DNA of 64,000 bases from UBA5614 sp034678545 (GTDB lineage: Bacteria; Cloacimonadota; Cloacimonadia; Cloacimonadales; Cloacimonadaceae), in contig JAXDBS010000095.1 of NCBI GenBank assembly GCA_034678545.1, forward strand, positions 66,190-130,189. The letters run 5' to 3'. How positions within the stretch are numbered: the first letter of the stretch is position 1; each line of letters opens with the position of its first letter. The notes under the pieces are model-generated. The model ran no database searches and was not told the origin of the DNA. It saw nothing but the letters and a program-made list of their open reading frames with translations. Made by a program: the position numbers and the translations under genes. Below, one piece after another: positions 26,786 to 34,398 of the stretch.

Positions 26786-26977
26786 GCATTCCTTCCTCTG
26801 ATTATTTTTTGAATCCATCTTCATTTTCGGTTGATTTTGTCAACAGGAAAACCTCTGCCCTGCCGGTTATTTTAACCCCTGGAAAAACCAACTGGCGGCT
26901 TGACAATCTGGCGGCATTCAGATTTTCAGGATTTGTAATGATTATGCTGAAAAGCCCTGTACCTGAATGAGGAAATT

Positions 26978-27454
26978 ATGAACGACAGACCCACCTGGCA
27001 GAAATACTTCATGGAAATGGCTTTCCTGGCCTCGCAGCGGAGCACCTGCCTGCGGCGCAAGGTTGGGGCCGTTCTGGTTCGCGATAACCAGATCCTTTCC
27101 ACCGGCTACAACGGCAGTCCCAAGAACATCGCCCACTGCAACGAAACCGGCTGCCTGCGGGAAAAACTGAATGTCCCCGCGGGAGAAAAGCACGAGCTCT
27201 GCCGCGGCGTCCATGCCGAACAAAACGCCATCATCCAGTGCGCCATCAACGGCAGTTCCACCCGCCAGGCTGTGCTCTACTGCACAAACCAGCCCTGCAG
27301 CATCTGCGCCAAGCTCATCATCAACGCCGAGATCAAAACCGTTTACGTAGCTCAAAGCTATCCTGATAAGCTGGCTGAGAATATGTTTGAGGAAGCCGGC
27401 GTGGAGATGATCAGCTATGACAGCGAGACCGGCGGGATGACCCGGCTCACCTGA
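26978..27454 (+). CDS. dCMP deaminase (ComEB type)
   Basis: A zinc-dependent deaminase giving dUMP from dCMP for dTTP synthesis. 158 residues with HAEQNAI (zinc His and catalytic Glu) and CTNQPCSIC (two zinc Cys). A third Cys/His group, CNETGC, lies in the insert that characterises dCMP deaminases. GAGG lies near the ATG. It is transcribed away from buk, and its role fits with tdk and the pyr genes nearby, all in pyrimidine nucleotide supply. Confidence 0.92.
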   Translation: MNDRPTWQKYFMEMAFLASQRSTCLRRKVGAVLVRDNQILSTGYNGSPKNIAHCNETGCLREKLNVPAGEKHELCRGVHAEQNAIIQCAINGSSTRQAVLYCTNQPCSICAKLIINAEIKTVYVAQSYPDKLAENMFEEAGVEMISYDSETGGMTRLT

Positions 27455-27498
27455 ACGGGCTGACGCGCCGGGATTTATTCTTGTCTGTTTGGCAAAAG

Positions 27499-28335
27499 TT
27501 ATTTCTTCTTTTTGACGGCTGACGCCAGCCCTTTTCTGATCTCGTCCCGCAGCTTCTTGGCTTCCTTGGCGGCGGTTTCGGCGAAGGAAGCGGAGTTGTC
27601 CTGAAAGATGATCCCGCGCGAGGAATTGACCAGCACATTGGGTTCCCTGCCTGATCTGATAGCGTTCAACAGCACGGCCTTCAGGTCCCCGCCCTGGGCT
27701 CCGATGCCCGGGATCAGGAAGATCTGGTCCGGCAATAAACTGCGCAGTTCGGCCAGATGCTCCGGATGCGTTGCGCCCGCCACAGCGCCGAGTTGCTTGG
27801 GATTGTACTTGGCTATCCAGTTCGCGATGTCCCTAAACAGTTCCTTCTTGATCAAAAATTCCGAGGCGGACGGGTTGGAGGTCAGCGCCAGGGCAAAGGC
27901 GAAGTTCTTTTCGTCATTGAGCAGGGCGCGGACCGTGTCCTTTCCCATCAGCGGGTTGAGCGTAATGGCGTCGCAGCCCAACTCGTCGAAATAAGCTGCC
28001 AGATAAGCTTCCATCGTGTTCCCGATATCCCCGGCCTTGCAGTCCAGGATGATCGGGATGTCCTGCGGAACGGCGTTGATGGTCAGCTTGAGAGCTTCCA
28101 GCCCCCGGTAGCCCGCGGCCAGGTAAAAAGCCAGATTCGCCTTGTAGGCGCAGGCCAGGGTCGCGGTTGATTCGATGATCGCCCGGTTGAAGGTGTAGAT
28201 CGGGTTCTTATCCCCGCGCAGGCAGCGGGGCAGCCTCTTCAGTTCGGGATCCAAACCTACGCAGAGGAACGATTCCTTGCTGCGCCAGGCTTTCTGATAC
28301 TTAGTCCAAAAGGATTTTGACCGAATCCTCGCCAT
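27499..28335 (-). CDS. pyrF: Orotidine 5'-phosphate decarboxylase (subfamily 2)
   Basis: Converts OMP to UMP, the last step of de novo UMP synthesis. The 278-residue length and the motif LDCKAGDIGNTMEAY, with the catalytic Lys and Asp network, mark the longer type-2 family. LCVGLDPELKRLP and FLIPGIGAQGG (phosphate binding) are also clear. The ATG at 28335 follows GAGGAAACAG inside the end of pyrR, a 35-base overlap. pyrR and pyrF are one transcription unit. Confidence 0.94.
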   Translation of the reverse strand: MARIRSKSFWTKYQKAWRSKESFLCVGLDPELKRLPRCLRGDKNPIYTFNRAIIESTATLACAYKANLAFYLAAGYRGLEALKLTINAVPQDIPIILDCKAGDIGNTMEAYLAAYFDELGCDAITLNPLMGKDTVRALLNDEKNFAFALALTSNPSASEFLIKKELFRDIANWIAKYNPKQLGAVAGATHPEHLAELRSLLPDQIFLIPGIGAQGGDLKAVLLNAIRSGREPNVLVNSSRGIIFQDNSASFAETAAKEAKKLRDEIRKGLASAVKKKK

Positions 28336-28837
28336 CTGTTTCCTCGAATGCTACTTTGATTATTTCGTTTTTGGAGGTGGGCACGTTTTTGCCCACGTAG
28401 TCAGCCTTGATGGGCAACTCCCGGTGTCCGCGGTCCACCAGCACTGCCAGCTGGATCTGTTTGGGCCGCCCGAAGTCCAGTAGGGCGTCTATGGCGGCGC
28501 GCACCGTCCTGCCGGTAAACAGTACGTCGTCCGTTAATACTATGATAGCATCGTCCATCTCGAAATCGATCGAACTGCCCTTGATCACAGGCTGATGCGA
28601 AATCGTGCTCAGGTCGTCCCGGTAAAGCGTGATGTCGATTATCCCGACCGGGATATCCACATTTTCAATCATCTTCAGATAACTGGCGATCCTTTCCGCC
28701 AGCGGCACGCCCCGGCTGCGGATGCCCACCAGCCGGATCTTCTCCAGGCCCTTGTTCTGCTCAATTATCTCGTGCGCCATGCGCCGGACGGTCCGTTCCA
28801 TGTGGGCCTTATCCATGATGATGCTTTTGACCGGCAT
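28301..28837 (-). CDS. pyrR: PyrR bifunctional regulator / uracil phosphoribosyltransferase
   Basis: A type I phosphoribosyltransferase fold of 178 residues, the usual PyrR length with the ATG at 28837 (GGGAGGC upstream). The PRPP loop is IVLTDDVLFTGRTVRAA. RSRGVPLAERIA and DRGHRELPI are typical PyrR motifs. PyrR binds pyr mRNA when UMP is high in Bacillus. The 5' leader here is only about 30 bases, with no attenuator visible, so an enzymatic or other role is equally possible. Confidence 0.92.
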   Translation of the reverse strand: MPVKSIIMDKAHMERTVRRMAHEIIEQNKGLEKIRLVGIRSRGVPLAERIASYLKMIENVDIPVGIIDITLYRDDLSTISHQPVIKGSSIDFEMDDAIIVLTDDVLFTGRTVRAAIDALLDFGRPKQIQLAVLVDRGHRELPIKADYVGKNVPTSKNEIIKVAFEETDGEDSVKILLD

Positions 28838-28874
28838 CAAAGCCTCCCTCAGCAGTCCTTTTTTATAATAATCA

Positions 28875-28903
28875 AGTATATTTAAAAGATTGCCTGACGT
28901 CAA
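28875..28903 (-). promoter_or_regulatory. Sigma-70-like promoter of pyrR-pyrF
   Basis: On the - strand TTGACG (28903-28898) and TATACT (28880-28875) have an ideal 17-base spacer. It starts transcription about 30 bases before the pyrR ATG at 28837, and so also excludes an upstream in-frame start at 28903. Confidence 0.78.
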
Positions 28904-29050
28904 GTCATTTTTTGATGTAGATTTATATCTGCTTGCATATATATGCGTTTGCGCTTGCTTCCTGTCCGCTCGTAAAAGTTCCGCCTCTTGTTTATTATTG
29001 TTAAATAATTCAAATCATGCAAGAATTCTGACTTCCACTGCCCTTTCTCT

Positions 29051-29131
29051 TCCCTGCTTGCATTACTTACCCATTACGGACCCATTACGGACTTTATCCG
29101 TAATGGGTCCGTAATGCCAGCAGGGGCGAAG
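29051..29131. repeat. Palindromic intergenic repeat, copy 2
   Basis: Partner of 14438-14518, with the same length, ends and layout. The arms 29072-29092 and 29096-29116 pair over 21 bases around TTT, with one mismatch next to the loop. Where copy 1 has CCCAATACGG twice and CCGTATTGGG once, this copy has CCCATTACGG twice and CCGTAATGGG, so the changes keep the pairing. It lies in a 413-base intergenic region between the pyrR promoter and the thioesterase gene. Confidence 0.85.
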
Positions 29132-29251
29132 GCGGTTTGGGCAGGCTAAATAAGCGGAAATGGGGAACGGATACGGTCGGTCAGGATAGTACTTGACCGC
29201 AAAACACATGACGGCAGGATTGCATCAGGCGTAACATGGGAAGGCACTAAT

Positions 29252-29686
29252 GTGCGAAACAAAGAAAACATAAAGCGGGGAAAGATGCCGTTCAGTTTCA
29301 AGAAAAGGATCTATGGTTACGAGTGCGACATTTACGGGCACCTGAACAACGCCAACTACCTGCCCATCCTGGAAGCGGCCCGCAGCGAGGCCTTACAGGA
29401 TATGGGAATGCCCGTCCAGAGGCTGCTGGACCTGGATTGGCACATCTATATCCGGCGGTTTGAACTGGATTACATCAAGGCAGTCCGGCTTGAGGATATC
29501 ATAGAAGTGAAAAGCTTTGTAATGGCTCTGACGAAGGTCACAGGCGAGTGGCGCCAGGAGATCTATAACTCTGCGGGAGAGCTGTGCTTCCGGGCTGTTC
29601 TGTCAGCCATCTTTGCCCATCGTGGCAAACCGGCGCGGCTGGTTCCTGAGATCTACGATTTATTTGCCCGCTATGTCGAAAAGTAA
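29252..29686 (+). CDS. Acyl-CoA thioesterase, 4HBT hotdog family
   Basis: A 144-residue hotdog-fold protein. The signature YECDIYGHLNNANYLPI contains the catalytic Asp of the 4-hydroxybenzoyl-CoA/YbgC type, and RRFELDYIKAVRLEDIIEV follows. It probably hydrolyses an acyl-CoA or acyl-ACP; substrate unknown. The GTG at 29252 has GGGAAGG seven bases upstream. An ATG at 29285 with GGGG close by would start nearer the domain and is nearly as likely. Confidence 0.87.
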   Translation: MRNKENIKRGKMPFSFKKRIYGYECDIYGHLNNANYLPILEAARSEALQDMGMPVQRLLDLDWHIYIRRFELDYIKAVRLEDIIEVKSFVMALTKVTGEWRQEIYNSAGELCFRAVLSAIFAHRGKPARLVPEIYDLFARYVEK

Positions 29687-29693
29687 ATGATGA

Positions 29694-30656
29694 TCAGGTC
29701 TGCCGGGTGTCCTCAAACCAGCGGATGAAGCTGCGCAGGCCTTCCCGGAACGTCCACTTCGGATCGTAATTAAGTTCGGCCCGGCTGCGCGTGAGGTCGG
29801 CGCAGGTGTAGGGCACGTCACCCGGCTGCAGGGGATGCCACTGCAGCGCGGCCTGCCTGCCGCTGGCGGCTTCCAGTTCGTAGATCATGTCCAGCAGTTG
29901 GACAGGTCTGGCTTCCCCCAGATTAAAAACGGCGTAACCGGAATGGGTCTGCACATATTCGACAGCGCCCATGACACCGTCGATTGTATCATCTATGTAT
30001 GTGTAATCGCGGCAGGTGCTGCCGTCGCCAAAGACTGGCAAAGGCTTTCCGCCGTAGAGCAGGGAGGCGAATTTATGAATGGCCAGGTCGGGTCGTTGGC
30101 GCGGGCCATACACCGTGAAGAAGCGCAGGCAAACCACGGAAATGCCTAGTTCCCTTTGCCAGAGCTGCGCCAAGACTTCACCCGCGCGCTTGGTTTCGGC
30201 ATAGGGCGATTCCGGTTTGCCCAAGTCGTCGTTCTCGCGGAAAGCGCCGCCCTGCTTGCTCCCGTAGACGGAAGAGGAGGAGGCAGATACCAGCCGTTTC
30301 ACCCCGTGCTGCTGACAGGCGAGCAGAACCTTGTGGGTTCCCATGATATTGACCTCGGCATATAACTCCGGCTCCAAAATGGAAGGCCTCACGCCGGCCA
30401 TGGCGGCCAGGTGGACGATCAGACCGATTTCATGTTCAGAGAAGCATTTATCCAGATCGTTGATGTCGCGGACGTCGCCTTCGACCAGGCGGAAATCCGG
30501 ATGGTCAATGATGCCGGCCAGGTTGGTCCGCTTGATCTGCGGATCGTAAAAGGAATGAAAATTATCGAGGCAGACCACCCGGTGGCCGGACGCGACCAGG
30601 CGCTCGCAGAGATGCGAACCGATGAAACCCGCGCCGCCCGTGACCAGGATGTTCAT
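29694..30656 (-). CDS. NAD-dependent sugar-nucleotide epimerase (UDP-glucuronate 4-epimerase-like)
   Basis: A 320-residue extended short-chain dehydrogenase. NAD motif GGAGFIGSHLCERL at residues 7-20, then HLAAMAGVRPS, the catalytic Ser in SASSSSVYG, the YxxxK pair in SPYAETKRAGE, and RFFTVYGPRQRPD. The AGVRPS and GPRQRPD segments and length resemble UDP-glucuronate 4-epimerases of capsule and lipopolysaccharide loci; UDP-glucose 4-epimerase is the alternative. It follows murA by 14 bases on the same strand, suggesting envelope polysaccharide synthesis. Confidence 0.88.
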   Translation of the reverse strand: MNILVTGGAGFIGSHLCERLVASGHRVVCLDNFHSFYDPQIKRTNLAGIIDHPDFRLVEGDVRDINDLDKCFSEHEIGLIVHLAAMAGVRPSILEPELYAEVNIMGTHKVLLACQQHGVKRLVSASSSSVYGSKQGGAFRENDDLGKPESPYAETKRAGEVLAQLWQRELGISVVCLRFFTVYGPRQRPDLAIHKFASLLYGGKPLPVFGDGSTCRDYTYIDDTIDGVMGAVEYVQTHSGYAVFNLGEARPVQLLDMIYELEAASGRQAALQWHPLQPGDVPYTCADLTRSRAELNYDPKWTFREGLRSFIRWFEDTRQT

Positions 30657-30670
30657 GCTGACGGCAGCTG

Positions 30671-31924
30671 TCAGGCGCTGTCCCTGACGATTTGGGCGCC
30701 GACCGAATTGAGCTTCTCCTCAATCTTGTCATAGCCGCGGTCGATATGGTAGATGCGGTTCACGATGGTTTCGCCCTGCGCCTTGAGGCCGGCCAGGACC
30801 AAGGCGGCGCTGGCGCGCAGATCGGTGGCCATGACTTCCGCTCCGCTCAACTGACTGACGCCCTTGACGGTGGCTACGTTGAGGTCGAGACTGATGGCTG
30901 CCTGCAGGCGGTTGAGCTCCGCCACATGCATGAAGCGGTCTGGAAAGATGGTGTCGGTGATCACGCTCTGCCCATGGGCCAGGGCCATGAGAACCATGAA
31001 CTGGGCCTGGAGGTCGGTCGGGAAACCTGGATAGGGCAGGGTGGTGATATCCACGGGCTTGATCACGCGGACCGGTTCCACTGTGATGGAATCCTCCTGT
31101 ACGGCGATCCCGCAGCCGGCAGCGCGCAGCTTTTGGATCAGCTCGTCCAGATGGTGGGGCTGGCAGTTGGCCACGGTCAGGGGCTCGGAACTGAGCGCGC
31201 CCGCAATCAGGAAAGTGCCTGCTTCGATGCGGTCCGAGATCATCTGCATGCCCACCGGAAACAACTCATCAACTCCTCGGACGGTCAGGCGGGTGGTGCC
31301 GCGGCCACTGATTTTCGCGCCCATCTGGGCCAGGAAATCAATGGTGGAATCAACCTCAGGCTCCATAGCGGCATTGAGCAGTTCAGTCTGACCCTCAGCG
31401 GTGACGCAGGCCATCAGGGTGTTTATGGTGGCGCCCACGGAGGATTTCTCAAATTCGATGACAGCGCCCTTCAGCTTTTTGGCTTTGGCGTGGATGTATC
31501 CGTGCTCGATGCTGACTTCAGCTCCGAGCTTTTCGATCGCTTTCAGGTGCAGGTCCACGGGCCGGGTTCCGATCGCGCAGCCTCCGGGAAACGAGACACG
31601 GGCTTCACCCAGGCGTGCCAGCAGCGGCCCCATTACGTAGATGGAGGCGCGCATCTTGCTCACCAGCTCATAGGGGGCTTCGCAGTAGCAGACATCGGTG
31701 GAGTCGATCTGCATCTTCCCGTCGGCCAGGTCAACCCGGGCTCCGATAACGCGCAGGAGGTGGGCCATGGTCTTGAGGTCAATGAGGTTGGGAACGTTGG
31801 AAAGCACCGACTTGCCGGGCGCCAGAAGACTGGCAGCCATGACCGGCAGGATGGCATTCTTGGCTCCGCTGACGTGAATCACGCCCGCCAAGGGATTACC
31901 GCCCCGGATGATAAATCTGTCCAT
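30671..31924 (-). CDS. murA: UDP-N-acetylglucosamine 1-carboxyvinyltransferase (MurA)
   Basis: Transfers enolpyruvate from PEP to UDP-GlcNAc, the first committed step of peptidoglycan synthesis. The 417-residue length is typical. HVSGAKNAILPVMAASLL near residue 17 holds the catalytic Lys-Asn. The active-site Cys is Cys116 in PGGCAIGTRPVDLHL; it is not replaced by Asp, so fosfomycin sensitivity is expected at this enzyme. RHIDRGY-type C-terminal motif (YHIDRGYDKIEEKL) is present. GGCGG lies upstream of the ATG. Confidence 0.96.
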   Translation of the reverse strand: MDRFIIRGGNPLAGVIHVSGAKNAILPVMAASLLAPGKSVLSNVPNLIDLKTMAHLLRVIGARVDLADGKMQIDSTDVCYCEAPYELVSKMRASIYVMGPLLARLGEARVSFPGGCAIGTRPVDLHLKAIEKLGAEVSIEHGYIHAKAKKLKGAVIEFEKSSVGATINTLMACVTAEGQTELLNAAMEPEVDSTIDFLAQMGAKISGRGTTRLTVRGVDELFPVGMQMISDRIEAGTFLIAGALSSEPLTVANCQPHHLDELIQKLRAAGCGIAVQEDSITVEPVRVIKPVDITTLPYPGFPTDLQAQFMVLMALAHGQSVITDTIFPDRFMHVAELNRLQAAISLDLNVATVKGVSQLSGAEVMATDLRASAALVLAGLKAQGETIVNRIYHIDRGYDKIEEKLNSVGAQIVRDSA

Positions 31925-31993
31925 TAAACCGCCTGTTAAGATGAATACTGATGCAAAGATCGCTTTACGGGAGGGGACTTTTTGTCAATAACT

Positions 31994-32851
31994 TTAGCGG
32001 GAGAGGCAGAGGCAGCGGTCGCGGCCGGCCAGGTCCTTCCGCAGTTCGGATGTGAGGAAACCGTTTTCCCTGGCCAGTTCGATGACTGACCGGGCCTGCG
32101 TTTCGCCGATCTCCAGATAGATCCTGCCCTTGTAACTAAGGCGTTTTGCGGCTTTGGCCAGGATCCTCCGAAAAGCGTCAAGTCCGTCCTTACCAGCAAG
32201 CAGAGCCAGTTGGGGCTCGTGCAGACTGATCTCGGCGGCCAGTCCGGAAAATTCGGAAGTGGAGACATAGGGCGGATTGGAAACTATCAGATCGAATTTC
32301 TCCGGCTTTTTGGGAAAGAGGTCAGCAACCGTGAAGCGCAGTTCAAGGCCCAGGCGGCGGGCGTTGGCGCGAGCCAACAGGATGGCGGGATGGGAGATGT
32401 CTGTGGCTGTAATCTTTAGATCAGGATTATGGTGTTTCAGGGCCAGGGCGATGGCGCCGCTGCCCGTACCGATGTCCAGAACGGCGAGCAGGCCCTGCTC
32501 CCGGTTCAGGATCCACTGCACCAGGCATTCAGTTTCGGGACGCGGGATCAGGACGCAGGGATCGACCAGCAGGTCCAGTCCGTAAAAGCAGGTGTGCCCC
32601 AGAATGTACTGCAACGGCTCCTGCAGGATGAGACGGTTGACCCAGTCGCGCCATCTGGTCAGCGCTTCCGCGTCGAGGCGCAAGTCCTTGTGCAGAGCCA
32701 GTTCGGGCCGGGTGAGTCCGGTCAGTTCCGAAAGCAATAGGTGGAATCTGGACAGAGAAATGTTATGTTCAGACGAAAGAGAAACAGATTCCGAAAGCAG
32801 CGAGAACAGGTCGGCAGATCCGTCAGGCGCTTTGCTTGATGTTCTTTTCAA
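31994..32851 (-). CDS. prmC: Peptide chain release factor N5-glutamine methyltransferase (PrmC/HemK)
   Basis: Methylates the Gln of the GGQ motif in RF1 and RF2 using S-adenosylmethionine. 285 residues: N-terminal helical domain, the linker EPLQYILGHTCFYGLDL, RPETE, SAM motif DIGTGSGAIALAL, and catalytic NPPY in VSNPPYVSTSEF. The start is TTG at 32851, inside the end of the receiver-ATPase gene (29-base overlap). No Met codon lies in the first part of the protein, so the exact start is uncertain. Confidence 0.92.
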   Translation of the reverse strand: MKRTSSKAPDGSADLFSLLSESVSLSSEHNISLSRFHLLLSELTGLTRPELALHKDLRLDAEALTRWRDWVNRLILQEPLQYILGHTCFYGLDLLVDPCVLIPRPETECLVQWILNREQGLLAVLDIGTGSGAIALALKHHNPDLKITATDISHPAILLARANARRLGLELRFTVADLFPKKPEKFDLIVSNPPYVSTSEFSGLAAEISLHEPQLALLAGKDGLDAFRRILAKAAKRLSYKGRIYLEIGETQARSVIELARENGFLTSELRKDLAGRDRCLCLSR

Positions 32852-33734
32852 TGCGGACGAGTCTGCCGCCCTTGCTGAATGAAACCTTGTCGGTGAGGTG
32901 GAAGAGGATGGAGATGCCGCGCCCGTATTCGTCCAACTGGATGCCGTCCGAGTGCCGTACCTTGGTCATCCAGCTTTTATAATCGAAGCCCTGGCCCTCG
33001 TCTTCGACCTCGAAACAGATGGTGTGCCTGATCTGGTTTATGGAAAGGCGGATATGGATCTTCTTGTCGGCTATTTCCTTGTCCTTGAGTTTCGTGTAGA
33101 TCAGATTCTTGTAGTCCTCATAACTGAGGGTGCGCTCTTTCATGTTCAAGCGCAGGGTACCGTGGATAAAGGCGTTGTAGAGCATTTCCTCCATGCAGAG
33201 CAGCATTTCGTTGCCAATGGGTTTGGGGAGGCTGAGGCTCTGGGAAAAGAAGCGGGTGAAGATCTTGATGAAATCGACCTGCCTGAACATATGGGAGGGC
33301 AAAGACAATTTAATGTCCAACAGGCTGGCCTTGTTGCTGACGCTGAGGAAATCGATGTCCTCTTTCTTTTTGTTGATCTGGAGCTGGATGGAGTTGAGCA
33401 GGTGTTCCGTGTCAATGGGTTTGCGGATGAAGTCTGAAGCTCCCAGTTGGATGGCGCGGATGAAATAATCCTGTTCCAGGTATCCGGTCATCAGGATAAA
33501 GGATATCTGGTCATAATCCTTGCGCACGTATTCCAGCAGTTCCAAGCCGTTCATGCCGGGCATTTCGATATCGCTGACAACCAGATCATAAGTCTTGGTC
33601 GTGATTTTCCGCAGGGCGTCGTGCCCGTTGTAGGCAGGATCCACATCGTAGCCAGAGACCTGCAGGATCTGCACCAGCCCATCCACAAGGCTGATGCTGT
33701 CGTCAACAACCAGAACCTTGATCTTGTCGCTCAT
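32823..33734 (-). CDS. Receiver domain fused to a RsbW-like ATPase domain
   Basis: A 303-residue signalling protein. Residues 1-120 are a response-regulator receiver with acidic pair D11-D12, phospho-acceptor D55 (VVSDIEMPGMNG) and K105 (FIRKP). Residues about 170-300 are a GHKL ATPase of the anti-sigma type: N box EEMLYNAFIHG, VEDEGQGFD, and DEYGRGISI. The ATPase half has no phospho-acceptor His. It follows the STAS gene by three bases, so the pair looks like a partner-switching module in which phosphorylation of the receiver changes binding or phosphorylation of the STAS protein. Confidence 0.9.
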   Translation of the reverse strand: MSDKIKVLVVDDSISLVDGLVQILQVSGYDVDPAYNGHDALRKITTKTYDLVVSDIEMPGMNGLELLEYVRKDYDQISFILMTGYLEQDYFIRAIQLGASDFIRKPIDTEHLLNSIQLQINKKKEDIDFLSVSNKASLLDIKLSLPSHMFRQVDFIKIFTRFFSQSLSLPKPIGNEMLLCMEEMLYNAFIHGTLRLNMKERTLSYEDYKNLIYTKLKDKEIADKKIHIRLSINQIRHTICFEVEDEGQGFDYKSWMTKVRHSDGIQLDEYGRGISILFHLTDKVSFSKGGRLVRIEKNIKQSA

Positions 33735-33737
33735 GCC

Positions 33738-34046
33738 TCAGCCCTGGTTCACTGTGAAAAGCTGATTGAGTTTAAGCATGGAGAACAATTCATATACGCC
33801 GTGGGAGCATCTGGTGACTTCTATTTCGCCGCCTTTGGCGATGAAGTCCTTGTAGAACAGCAGGATCTTGCCGATGCCGGTGCTGCTGATGTTGCGGCAT
33901 TCCAGCAGATCGAGTTCCAAAAAGGTGTAATCCCCGGCCAGGACCTCGTTCAGCTTTTCCTGCAGTATAAAGCTGTTATCACTGGTCAGGACGCCGTTAA
34001 TCTTGATCTTGGCGGTTTTATCCGCAAAAGTCAGATCAATACTCAT
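33738..34046 (-). CDS. STAS-domain anti-sigma factor antagonist-like protein
   Basis: 102 residues with the SpoIIAA/RsbV fold: FLELDLLECRNISSTGIGKIL includes the usual Ser for phosphorylation by a RsbW-type kinase at the start of helix 2. GGGG lies before the ATG. It is first in an operon with the receiver-ATPase gene and prmC, driven by the promoter at 34108-34136. Its kinase is probably the ATPase half of the neighbour. Confidence 0.88.
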   Translation of the reverse strand: MSIDLTFADKTAKIKINGVLTSDNSFILQEKLNEVLAGDYTFLELDLLECRNISSTGIGKILLFYKDFIAKGGEIEVTRCSHGVYELFSMLKLNQLFTVNQG

Positions 34047-34107
34047 TGTTATCCCCCGCTCGGATCATTTCCAGTATTTTGCAAGTGAGAAACAATCCAT
34101 TATGGAC

Positions 34108-34136
34108 ATTTTACATAAGACGTGATACATTGTCAA
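34108..34136 (-). promoter_or_regulatory. Sigma-70-like promoter of the STAS operon
   Basis: TTGACA (34136-34131) and TAAAAT (34113-34108) on the - strand with a 17-base spacer, about 60 bases before the STAS ATG. The rest of the 34047-34398 gap holds a + strand TTGACA at 34304-34309 without a well-placed -10 match, and nothing else I can name. Confidence 0.72.
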
Positions 34137-34398
34137 GTGTTTAATTTGGCCCAGCCCTTCCGGACTTGCTTTTCCCAAGTTGGTTTGCGACATTGGTTAT
34201 CCGTTTTCGGCCAAAGAGTGAAAAACCTGCAGAGACATTGTTCACATAAGGAATGAGTAAAGGTTTTACCTTTGAATGGTGTAGTAATAAAGACAGGTTT
34301 TAATTGACAATAAATCTGAATCGTAAATCAGGAAGCGACAGCCGAACAGGTTTTACGGTAATTAGGAAGTATTAAAAACAGATAACATGGAAGTAAGC

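Noticed and set aside
28838..28874. PyrR-binding attenuator before pyrR
   Set aside because: The leader from the 28875-28903 promoter is only about 30 bases and contains no stem-loop of the PyrR type.
30692..31927. A 411-codon open frame on the + strand opposite murA
   Set aside because: It mirrors murA codon by codon, has no ribosome site or recognisable family, and murA is certain.
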